Origin: an uncultured Acidobacteriia bacterium
GTDB lineage: Bacteria; Acidobacteriota; Terriglobia; Bryobacterales; Bryobacteraceae
DNA: 64,000 nt
NCBI GenBank assembly: GCA_903929755.1
Contig: CAIYVZ010000163.1
Location: 1 to 64,000 of the forward strand
Reading direction: 5' to 3'
Made by a program: the position numbers and the translations under genes. The notes beneath the pieces are model-generated. The model worked only from the letters and a program-made list of their open reading frames with translations. It was not told the DNA's origin and ran no database searches. Below, in pieces: positions 1 to 6,108 of this stretch; within the stretch, counting starts at the first letter, position 1, and every line of letters starts with the position of its first letter.

Positions 1-273
1 TCCCCGCTTGTCGAGCTTGTTTGCTCTCAGCGGCACATGCAAAGGCACACCGCATTACCTCAAAACCCAAACGGAAAGGACTTCCCCGCTCCACGCCTCG
101 TCAGCCCCCGCTCAGGCTCATCCTTCGATGAGAATATGCTCCTTCGAGGGATCACTGTTCCGTTTCCGGACCTGATTATCGGGGCGTGTGCGCTGGAGTT
201 GCATTACGCCGTTGCAACCCACAACCCGAGACATTTCCGGCTCATTCCGAACCTGGATGTTCGGACTTTTTAG
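1..273 (+). pseudogene. PIN-domain (VapC-like) toxin remnant, C-terminal part
   Basis: The readable C-terminal half (from about base 138) matches the end of PIN-domain ribonucleases: an acidic PDLIIGACAL helix, then ATHNPRHF followed by IPNLDV, the usual T-x-N-x-x-H-F strand before the last helix. The first 30 or so codons do not look like a PIN domain, and the reading frame runs off the left edge of the window. The N-terminal catalytic aspartates are absent here. The best reading is a toxin gene that was internally deleted or truncated, although the gene could begin outside the window. It is one of several toxin-antitoxin pieces around the retroelement island. Confidence 0.5.
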
Positions 274-413
274 CGGATTGGAGAACGACGTTCAGAGATG
301 TGCGGTCCACACTGACGGCGGGCCCAGCAGGTGTTGATTCGGCGGGGAAAGTTTGTTTGTGAATGCGCCGGAGGGGTGAGATTATATGGCGTGTGAGGTG
401 ACCCATCGATAAT

Positions 414-1094
414 TCACTGGTGGAGGAGCGGGATTCGCAGCACGATCGCGAGGCTTTCTTTGCCTCTGGCGGCGAATAGCTTCACCCATTCACCGTCTTC
501 GAAGCGGCGGTAGCTGGCGGGGCGGTGTTGGCGTTCCACCTCAGCGAGCCGGGACTCGAAATCCTCGCGTTCGACAGTTGTTCCCATGCCAGCGAATTCG
601 GCCAGCGGGGAGGTGGAGGCGATGAGGATTAAATTTTCATCGCCTTTTTCGTTATCCATGTGGAGCCAGCCGAGGTCGGGGTCCGGGACCGTTACCTTTT
701 CGCCGGCGGGGATGGGATTGCGCGCCGTGGTCCGCTCACCGGGGTAGAGGACGGTGTAATTCGCCTGGCTCGGCCCTCGGGCCACCATATAGACGTAAGC
801 ATCAAACTCGGGGCGGAAGACAAACCGGAAGAGATCCCCGCTGCGGAATTTACGATCCTCGCGAACCTGGACCGGGTTACCGGTAACCTGGAGTTCAATG
901 GCGTAGGCCAGTTCGGACTCGGAAGATTTGTCCAGGGCAGGAGGCGCCTCGTTGGTGGAGGTGGCAGTGGAGGCAGCAGGGGCTGCGGATTTCTCCGGCG
1001 CACCTTCCCTGCCGCAGCCCGCAAGGCCCAGTACGCCCGCCAACCCCATGCCTCCGAGGGCTCCGAAGTATCGCCGACTTAATATTTCTCTCAT
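414..1094 (-). CDS. DUF4384 lipoprotein-like protein with twin-Arg/lipobox signal
   Basis: A 226-aa exported protein. The N-terminus has SRRYFGALGG, a hydrophobic stretch and a lipobox-like LAGC near residue 27, so it is probably a lipoprotein. Residues about 80-165 carry the DUF4384 pattern (SGDLFRFVFRP, an aromatic YVYMVA strand, YPGE, IPAGEKVTVP, then LILIAS). DUF4384 is often found attached to caspase-family (peptidase C14) proteins, two of which lie a few kb away. The exact role is unknown; a cell-envelope sensory or adaptor role is inference. It is the last gene of a minus-strand set that starts with an ECF sigma factor at 3381. Confidence 0.72.
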   Translation of the reverse strand: MREILSRRYFGALGGMGLAGVLGLAGCGREGAPEKSAAPAASTATSTNEAPPALDKSSESELAYAIELQVTGNPVQVREDRKFRSGDLFRFVFRPEFDAYVYMVARGPSQANYTVLYPGERTTARNPIPAGEKVTVPDPDLGWLHMDNEKGDENLILIASTSPLAEFAGMGTTVEREDFESRLAEVERQHRPASYRRFEDGEWVKLFAARGKESLAIVLRIPLLHQ

Positions 1095-1136
1095 GACAGC
1101 CCCCTTTCGTGGCTCTCCCGGGTGTAGTTCCGCAGG

Positions 1137-1901
1137 TTACTTCCCTGCCTCATGGCGCAAATCGACCGGTACCAGCATGGGTTTTGCGACTACAGCGGCC
1201 GAAGCGTAGCTTTCGACTTCAATTCCCCGGGATGAGGAAAGATGTGAATTGCCACTGTAATCCACGAGCCGCTGGCTCAACTGGACGGCCACGGTGGAGT
1301 TGGCACGGAGCTTGCCGGTGAGCGTATCGAAGAAGGGACTAAAATCGAGGGGCTTGTCAGAAACGACAACCAGGAGTTTCTCCATGCCGGGCTTCTTATC
1401 CATGCGGAACCAGGTGGCATCCCCGCCGGGGACGGTTTTGGTGGTGCGCGCAGCCACTTTGTTGCCGGTTCCGGACTGCTGCGTTGGGTAGAGTAACTGG
1501 TAACCGCCGGTAGTTGTGGTGGTTGCCGTTGTTGTTGTTGTGGTGGTGGTGGTGCTGCCGGCGGTGGCTCTTTGGTCTTCCTCACGAATCACGTCGATAC
1601 CACGTTTGCCTGAGTATTTTTCGAGCATGGCGGGGTTGGCGTTGACGGACCGCAGCAGGATGTAAATGTAGCGGTCGTTATTCAGTTCAAACTGGAACTT
1701 CATCTTGTCTCCGCTCTGGAAAGCGTAGCTGGAGGGAACCACTTTCTTGACGCCATCGCGCTCCAGGAGGACGCTGAATTTGATGGCGGACGAGGCGGAA
1801 TCACCGCTCTCGAGGAAGATACCTCTGGGGTTCGCATCTGACTGAGCGAAGGACGAGACTGCCATGGTGAGGGCGAGGGCGGTGTTTAACTTGAAGTTCA
1901 T
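1137..1901 (-). CDS. Secreted DUF4384 protein with a polythreonine tract
   Basis: A 254-aa protein starting at the ATG at 1901, preceded by AAGGAG at good spacing; the open frame further upstream is only a shadow of the neighbouring gene. An N-terminal signal peptide (cleavage after about residue 19) is followed by a DUF4384-like fold: FQSGDKMKFQFELN, YIYILLRS, a low-complexity run of 14 threonines interrupted by one alanine (residues 117-131), then YQLLYP, TVPGGDATWFRMD and LLVVVSD. It is a divergent paralogue of the downstream lipoprotein. Its promoter region shares a motif with both caspase genes (see 1967-1993), suggesting common control. The molecular function is unknown. Confidence 0.72.
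   Translation of the reverse strand: MNFKLNTALALTMAVSSFAQSDANPRGIFLESGDSASSAIKFSVLLERDGVKKVVPSSYAFQSGDKMKFQFELNNDRYIYILLRSVNANPAMLEKYSGKRGIDVIREEDQRATAGSTTTTTTTTTATTTTTGGYQLLYPTQQSGTGNKVAARTTKTVPGGDATWFRMDKKPGMEKLLVVVSDKPLDFSPFFDTLTGKLRANSTVAVQLSQRLVDYSGNSHLSSSRGIEVESYASAAVVAKPMLVPVDLRHEAGK
1510..1558 (-). repeat. Triplet-repeat tract encoding polythreonine
   Basis: A run of ACC/ACA/ACG-type codons (sense on the minus strand) codes 14 threonines with one alanine. Because the unit is three bases, slippage would change linker length without breaking the frame. It sits in the middle of the DUF4384 fold, where a flexible loop is expected. Confidence 0.7.
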
Positions 1902-1966
1902 TTTCGTTTCTCCTTTTTCGTGGCCAGTGCCGGAGTTGTGTAAACACCGACCGGCTACATTTACCC

Positions 1967-1993
1967 ATGCGATCCCGGGGGAAATCCTTTCAG
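1967..1993 (-). promoter_or_regulatory. Shared promoter-like motif GAAAGG-N13-TCGCAT (copy C)
   Basis: On the minus strand GAAAGG (1991-1986) is followed after exactly 13 bases by TCGCAT (1972-1967), 66 bases before the DUF4384 start at 1901. The same elements with identical spacing occur upstream of both caspase genes (8333-8357 and 11483-11507). Compared with the 11.5-kb copy, about 22 of 27 bases match although the downstream genes are not paralogues. Spacing and context fit a -35/-10 pair for an alternative sigma factor, plausibly the ECF factor encoded at 2878-3381. That assignment is inference. Confidence 0.5.
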
Positions 1994-2035
1994 CATGGCG
2001 TAGTTTTATCAAACTTTGTTTTTTTCGAAAGCGCT

Positions 2036-2881
2036 TCACCGCACCACATAATCCCGGTGGGTCGCTCTTGCCTGAGCTTTGATCCGGTCCCATTGTATAT
2101 CGGGAGCGAGCGGGTCGATATTGGCGGGGAAGATAAGCAAGCGGAGCGTACGGCGGCCGGACTGACCTTCCACTTCCAGATCGCCTTGCCCCGCAGGTGG
2201 GATCATCACTATTTCGTTGCCCCGTACCGCTGTCGATGACTGAAAACGGTTGGGGAAAAGACGAACGGTGGCACCGTCGGGCCTTTCTTCGAGCAAGAGC
2301 GCGCGGGAGTCGTTTGCCACGCGGAAGCCAATGCGCATCCGGTCTCCGGGGTGATACTCCGGGGCCGCACCGGGGCGGTCCAGAGCAATGGAGGCATCGC
2401 CAGCAGGGGTCGGCGGTTCGGTTCTGGCCCTGGCCTCCAGATCGCGTTCGGTGGCTCCGGGTTCTTCCAGAATTCCGGCCGAATGCAGGGCGGGAAGGGA
2501 CCCCGGGCCCAGCACAATTTTGGCCAGGGGCGAGGTTTCCGAAACGGTACCCTGACGGATGAGCACAATGACGATGAGGGCCGCGATGGCTGCGGTCGCT
2601 GTGAGCCATCCGAAGTGGAAACGCGGCATCAGGTGTTGCGCAAGAAGGCGCAGGCGCGACGGTCGGGGGGCGGTAACATGACGGGTCTGGAGTTCCGAAA
2701 GCAGCCGTTGCCGGAAGGGCTCGTGGGCAAGGACGAGTCTCAGATCTTCCTCTTCGGCCAGTTCGGCGAACAGACGGTCGTCGTGGAGGGCGGCCTCCAT
2801 CAGGATGTCGCGCTCGGTTCGGGTGAGGGTTCCGGTGGCGTAACCGCCGAGCAGGTTGTAAGGGTCAGTGGGTGGGGTCAA
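2036..2881 (-). CDS. Anti-sigma-factor-like single-pass membrane protein with DUF4384-like C-terminus
   Basis: A 281-aa protein. The chosen start is the TTG at 2881, which overlaps the TGA of the sigma gene and has GGGAGG seven bases upstream; the longer frame (to 2920) has no better site. Residues 1-75 are acidic and helical (LTRTERDILMEAAL, FAELAEEEDL) like the cytoplasmic part of acidobacterial anti-sigma proteins. No zinc-binding HxxxCxxC is present. One transmembrane helix spans about 91-108. The C-terminal 120 residues (YHPGDRMRIGFRV, ALLLEERPDG, VRLFPN, MIPPAG) look like a short DUF4384-type domain. Overlap with the sigma gene suggests that it sequesters that factor and responds to an envelope signal. 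Confidence 0.65.
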   Translation of the reverse strand: MTPPTDPYNLLGGYATGTLTRTERDILMEAALHDDRLFAELAEEEDLRLVLAHEPFRQRLLSELQTRHVTAPRPSRLRLLAQHLMPRFHFGWLTATAAIAALIVIVLIRQGTVSETSPLAKIVLGPGSLPALHSAGILEEPGATERDLEARARTEPPTPAGDASIALDRPGAAPEYHPGDRMRIGFRVANDSRALLLEERPDGATVRLFPNRFQSSTAVRGNEIVMIPPAGQGDLEVEGQSGRRTLRLLIFPANIDPLAPDIQWDRIKAQARATHRDYVVR

Positions 2882-3381
2882 TGAGCGCCTCCCAGAAGCT
2901 TCTGCAATTCGGCACGGCAACGGCGATCCCAGGTATAAACGGTGTTGATGCTTGCCGCTGCCATGCGGGGCATGATTTCGATGAAGTTAAAGCCCTGGAG
3001 CTTGAGGAGGAAGAGCAACCGGCAGCGCGGGCCTAACTGGAGGATCGCGCTGAGAATTCGGGACTCGCGTTGGGCTGAGCCCGCCGCCGTCTCGGGATTG
3101 GGATGGTGGCCTGGCAGGGGGGAGTCGCCCAGAGGCTGGTGACCTCGGTCTTTATCTCGGCGTAATTCCAGGATCTTAAATTTCATCGTCTTCACCGCCA
3201 GGGGGACAAGATCGGCGGCCGCATCGAGGTGGGGATACTTGCGGTGCAGCAACAGCAAGGTATCGTTGGCCAGTTCCTCGGCATCCGATCTGTCTACTCC
3301 TACTCTTGATGCTGCGTAGGCGACAATCCTTTCACGAACCAGGGCGAGGGTGCTTTCTCGGGTTGGGGGTGGAGCGGGCAT
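2878..3381 (-). CDS. ECF-type RNA polymerase sigma factor
   Basis: A 167-aa sigma-70-family protein of typical ECF length. Region 2 covers about residues 25-80 (DAEELANDTLLLLHRKYPH, then AVKTMKFKILELRRDK, the 2.3/2.4-like helix). Region 4 covers about 115-160 (LGPRCRLLFLLKLQGFNFIEI, then INTVYTWDRRCRAELQKLL, a helix-turn-helix). It is the first gene of a minus-strand operon with an anti-sigma-like gene overlapping its stop codon. Likely targets are the promoters sharing GAAAGG-N13-TCGCAT near 1970, 8340 and 11490, including both retroelement target genes. That link is inferred from proximity and motif sharing only. Confidence 0.8.
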   Translation of the reverse strand: MPAPPPTRESTLALVRERIVAYAASRVGVDRSDAEELANDTLLLLHRKYPHLDAAADLVPLAVKTMKFKILELRRDKDRGHQPLGDSPLPGHHPNPETAAGSAQRESRILSAILQLGPRCRLLFLLKLQGFNFIEIMPRMAAASINTVYTWDRRCRAELQKLLGGAH

Positions 3382-3503
3382 CCGTGTTGCAATTGTACGG
3401 CAGAGGGGAGAAAGGGTGTGACTAATTTATGCGCAGATCGTGCGACATCAGCGCTGTGAGGCTGGCTGACCGACTTCGCGTACACTGATATTGGATCAGG
3501 CTG

Positions 3504-3749
3504 ATGGAAATGATAAAGCTTAAACCGGAACTTCAGGCCCAGTTGGCAGACTATGCGGCGCGGCACGGGCAGAACCAGGCGGCTGCACTCGACCAGGTAC
3601 TGACGACCTACCTTGCGTGGGAGCGCCAGGACTATGAGGAGGCGGTTGAGGGAATCCGCCGAGGCATGGCGGATGTGGAGGCCGGTCGGACGAGGCCTGC
3701 AGCGGTATTCCTGACTGAAGTTCGCCGGAAATATGGTTTTCCGGGTTGA
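3504..3749 (+). CDS. ParD/CopG-type ribbon-helix-helix antitoxin
   Basis: An 81-aa protein. The N-terminus MIKLKPELQAQLADYA followed by a helix with QAAALDQVLTTYL fits an RHH DNA-binding dimer. The acidic C-terminal tail (EAVEGIRRGMADVEAGR, PAAVFLTEVRRKYG) is the usual toxin-binding part of this antitoxin type. ATG at 3504 or the ATG at 3510 could be used. It overlaps the following toxin gene by 17 bases, so the two are translated together. It should neutralise the RelE/ParE-like partner and repress its own promoter. Confidence 0.75.
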   Translation: MEMIKLKPELQAQLADYAARHGQNQAAALDQVLTTYLAWERQDYEEAVEGIRRGMADVEAGRTRPAAVFLTEVRRKYGFPG

Positions 3750-4050
3750 AAGCACGGCGGAAGCCGAACTTGACTCGATTGCCATACTCGAGTGGCTGAT
3801 GGCGCAACAGGCGGGAGACGCGGGATTGCGCTGGTTCCTTGCTCTGGATGATGTGATCGCCTCCCTGGCCACCCTACCCCAACGGTGCGCTCTCGCGCCT
3901 GAGAATGCGCGATTTCCCTTTGAGGTTCGGCAACTGCTGTACGGTCGAAAGCCTCATGTGTACCGAATTCTGTTCACGATACGGGGTGATACTGTTTACA
4001 TCCTGCATGTTCGGCATGGCAGGCGAAAACGTATCGGTGATTTGCAGTAG
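3733..4050 (+). CDS. RelE/ParE-family toxin
   Basis: A 105-aa protein with the RelE/ParE layout: an N-terminal strand (VFRVESTAEAELDSIAILEWL), two helices (GLRWFLALDDVIASLATLP), then the strand pair RQLLYGRKPHVYRILFTIRGDTVYILHVRHGRR. The terminal R-H-G-R-R-K-R segment is typical. Members either poison gyrase (ParE) or cut mRNA on ribosomes (RelE); the sequence alone does not decide. It is the partner of the overlapping antitoxin at 3504-3749. The pair sits directly upstream of the retroelement avd gene. Confidence 0.78.
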   Translation: MVFRVESTAEAELDSIAILEWLMAQQAGDAGLRWFLALDDVIASLATLPQRCALAPENARFPFEVRQLLYGRKPHVYRILFTIRGDTVYILHVRHGRRKRIGDLQ

Positions 4051-4085
4051 CGATCTGGGGATCGGCAGACCTGCATAATCGCAGG

Positions 4086-4451
4086 ATGCCGGAAGCATCT
4101 ACACCGAATAGCGTCTCCGAAAATGCCGTCGTCGTACAGCGCGCCTATGAGTTCAATCTGTGGCTTCTCCGCAAGGTGGAGAGGTTTCCCCGTTCCTTCC
4201 GGTTCTCGGTGGGGGATCGGCTGGTGGCCCGGGCCTTTGATGTAGTGGAGGGGCTGACGGCGGCAGCGTGGGCTCGCGACAAGCGGGCATCGCTGGAGCG
4301 GGCGCTGAGCGATATCAACGGTCTCCGCATCCTGCTGAGGACGGCGACGGACCTGGGGCTGCTGAAAGACAACGCGCCGGAGTTTGTGGCGACGAAGCTG
4401 GAAGAGATTGGCAGAATGGCCGGGGCGTGGAGAAAGTCCCTGCGGCCATGA
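4086..4451 (+). CDS. avd: Avd-like four-helix-bundle accessory protein of a diversity-generating retroelement
   Basis: A 121-aa helical, basic protein of the four-helix-bundle (S23/Avd) family: YEFNLWLLRKVERFPRSFRFSVGDR, then VEGLTAAAWARDKRASLERAL, DINGLRILLRTATDLGLL, and a last helix ATKLEEIGRMAGAWRKSL. The FPR-FS-GDR signature is characteristic. In characterised retroelements Avd forms a pentamer that binds the reverse transcriptase and template RNA and is needed for mutagenic cDNA synthesis. Its TGA overlaps the reverse-transcriptase ATG (ATGA), so the two genes are translationally coupled. Taken alone the family is not diagnostic, but next to a DGR-type RT and a TR the call is firm. Confidence 0.88.
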   Translation: MPEASTPNSVSENAVVVQRAYEFNLWLLRKVERFPRSFRFSVGDRLVARAFDVVEGLTAAAWARDKRASLERALSDINGLRILLRTATDLGLLKDNAPEFVATKLEEIGRMAGAWRKSLRP

Positions 4452-5515
4452 AGAGGGTGGGAGGGCTTTGGCAGACGCTGACGGGGTGGCCGAACCTGGC
4501 GCTGGCTTTGCATCGGGCGGCGCTGGGGAAGCGGGGCCGGCCGGATGTGGCTCAGTTCCTGCTGGACTGGGAGCCACGCTTGGTGGTGCTGCGGCGCGAA
4601 CTGGAGTCGGGGGAGTACCGGACGGGCGGGTACAGGACGTTTGTGGTTCGTGAGCCAAAGGCGCGGCGGATTTCGGCTGCTCCGTTTCGGGACCGGGTGG
4701 TGCATCATGTTCTGACTCAGGTTCTGGAGCCCGTGTTTGAACCTCGGTTCACGCGGGAATCGTGCGCGTGCCGGACGGGTCTTGGAACGCACCGGGCTTT
4801 GGATACCGCGGCGCGGGCGGCCTTTGCTTTTCCACATGTGATGCAGGGCGACATCCGCAAGTACTTCCCGTCTATCGATCACGGGATTCTGAAGGGGCAA
4901 CTTGCGGGGGCCGTGAAATGCGCGCGGACGCTGCAACTTTTGGCAACCATTATTGAGGGCTCGAACGAGCAGGAGGCGGTGAGCGGCGTGTTTCCTGGTG
5001 ACGACCTTTTTACCTCACTGGAACGCAGAAGGGGACTGCCGCTGGGGAACCAGACATCGCAGTTCTTCGCCAATCTTTACCTGAACTCGTTTGATCACTT
5101 TGTCTTGCGGGAGATCCGGCCGCGGCGATATGTGCGGTATGTGGACGACTTTCTGCTGTTCCACGAGGACAAGGGGTTTCTGAAAGAAGCAAGGGTTCGG
5201 ATTGAGGCTCACCTGGACAGTTTGCGGTTGCGGCTGCATGACGGCAAGAGCCGGACGTATCGTACAGAAGATGGGTTTACCTTCCTGGGCTGGCGGATAT
5301 TTCCGGAGCACCGGCGTTTGGTGCGGACGAACGTGGTCCGGTTCCATCGCCGTATGAAAGCGATGTGGGAGGACTACCGGGCCGGGGACCTGGAACTGGA
5401 GAAGGTGGTGGAGCGCCTGCGGGCGTGGGACGCTCATGCGGCGCACGGCGATACGTGGCGGTTGCGAGAGGGGATTTATCAGAGGTATCCGTTTGGACCA
5501 CGGGGTCCCGCGTGA
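4448..5515 (+). CDS. Diversity-generating retroelement reverse transcriptase
   Basis: A 355-aa reverse transcriptase starting at the ATG that overlaps the avd stop; the longer frame from 4268 only shadows avd. Visible motifs: RISAAPFRDRVVHHVL (about 74-90), the catalytic strand GDIRKYFPSIDH with Asp about 135, GLPLGNQTSQFFANLYL (about 196-212) and YVRYVDDFLLF with YVDD at 231-234, then GFTFLGWRI. The GxxxSQ-type motif 4 and the small size without maturase or RNase H domains are typical of DGR enzymes. It should copy the TR RNA with misincorporation at adenines. The gene runs opposite to the TR and to both target genes. Confidence 0.93.
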   Translation: MKRVGGLWQTLTGWPNLALALHRAALGKRGRPDVAQFLLDWEPRLVVLRRELESGEYRTGGYRTFVVREPKARRISAAPFRDRVVHHVLTQVLEPVFEPRFTRESCACRTGLGTHRALDTAARAAFAFPHVMQGDIRKYFPSIDHGILKGQLAGAVKCARTLQLLATIIEGSNEQEAVSGVFPGDDLFTSLERRRGLPLGNQTSQFFANLYLNSFDHFVLREIRPRRYVRYVDDFLLFHEDKGFLKEARVRIEAHLDSLRLRLHDGKSRTYRTEDGFTFLGWRIFPEHRRLVRTNVVRFHRRMKAMWEDYRAGDLELEKVVERLRAWDAHAAHGDTWRLREGIYQRYPFGPRGPA

Positions 5516-5537
5516 GCAGGGGGAGTGGCGGAAATGA

Positions 5538-5642
5538 ATGCCTGCGCGCAGAATCGACGCGCGGCTGAACCTGATGCAGGCCGATATGAAGGATCTGAAC
5601 AAAGCGATGACCGCGCTGGAAATTGACGTGGCACTACTGTAA
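5538..5642 (+). CDS. Small helical ORF just downstream of the RT (34 aa)
   Basis: An ATG at 5538, 22 bases after the RT stop, opens a 34-codon frame ending at TAA 5642. The product (MPARRIDARLN, then LMQADMKDLNKAMTALE) has heptad-like spacing and looks like the C-terminal helix of a coiled-coil protein. A purine-rich AGGGGGAG lies about 12 bases upstream. It may be a small retroelement-linked protein or the tail of a decayed gene. No family is recognised. Confidence 0.35.
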   Translation: MPARRIDARLNLMQADMKDLNKAMTALEIDVALL

Positions 5643-5693
5643 GGATAAAGCCGGGCTGAGGTAGGGCTGGTGAACGGTGCGGGGCTATAAGTT

Positions 5694-5750
5694 CCGCTCC
5701 GTCAGGCTTCACGCCCCGCAGGGCATTACCACGGGACGGAGCGGCTTTTT
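5694..5750 (+). terminator. Perfect 10-bp stem followed by T5, likely terminator of avd-RT
   Basis: CCGCTCCGTC (5694-5703) pairs exactly with GACGGAGCGG (5735-5744), followed by CTTTTTG. The 31-base loop contains a small GCCC/GGGC hairpin. On the + strand this fits a Rho-independent terminator for the avd-RT operon. Read on the other strand it would be a structured tail of a transcript that carries the TR. Confidence 0.55.
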
Positions 5751-5814
5751 GTGTTTGGCGCTGTGTTTTTGAGGCACCTCGCCGGGACCGAAGCCCGGAA
5801 GTGGACGGGCACTC

Positions 5815-5841
5815 CCGGATGGGTTTTTGAGGGCCATCCGG
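5815..5841 (-). other. 8-bp hairpin just past the TR 3' end
   Basis: CCGGATGG (5815-5822) and CCATCCGG (5834-5841) are perfect complements around an 11-base loop. In TR sense (minus strand) it lies about 24 bases past the end of TR similarity. It may fold the template RNA or end its transcription. Confidence 0.5.
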
Positions 5842-5864
5842 CTCTGGCTAACTTTATCCACTTA

Positions 5865-5976
5865 CCCCACGCACCGGAAGCCGTTGTTGTTGTTCCGGTT
5901 GTCTGGTTGATTCCTGTTACGGTTGGAAGCACGGGTCCTCTGTGCTTCATTGTTCCAGGAACCGCCCCGCAGCGTT
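5865..5976 (-). repeat. DGR template repeat (TR)
   Basis: A non-coding near-copy of the last about 35 codons of the caspase-lectin genes, in the same orientation as those genes (minus strand). Read in the VR frame it encodes RGGSW, then a stretch with ten Asn codons (AAC/AAT), then GFRCVG and a TAA stop. AAY richness is the hallmark of DGR templates, because adenines are the mutable bases. Over 5871-5960, VR1 differs at 24 of 31 sense adenines and at 1 of 59 other bases; VR2 differs at 22 of 31 and 11 of 59. The 3' end reads GTGGGGTAAG, against GTGGGGGAATA in both VRs, matching the IMH*/IMH distinction of known DGRs. Confidence 0.93.
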
Positions 5977-6019
5977 TCGGCTTCGTTCCACTGATTTCAG
6001 TATGCAGTATAAAAATGGC

Positions 6020-6035
6020 CGCGGCTTACGCCGCG
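6020..6035 (-). other. GC-rich 6-bp stem with a GTAA loop between VR1 and TR
   Basis: CGCGGC (6020-6025) and GCCGCG (6030-6035) are perfect complements. On the minus strand the loop reads GTAA, a GNRA-type tetraloop. It lies about 75 bases past the VR1 gene stop and 44 bases before the TR in the minus-strand direction. Known DGRs can carry short tetraloop hairpins near VRs, but usually only a few bases away, so the assignment is tentative. Confidence 0.4.
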
Positions 6036-6108
6036 TTCCTGAACCCCTGCCGCTACCGAAATTTTCTCGTGAAGGACCGAGGGAAGAGGAAAAAGAATAA
6101 AGGAAAAG

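Noticed and set aside
4268-4447. N-terminal extension of the RT frame
   Set aside because: It overlaps avd in another frame, has a frameshift-shadow composition, and the ATG at 4448 gives the normal DGR RT length.
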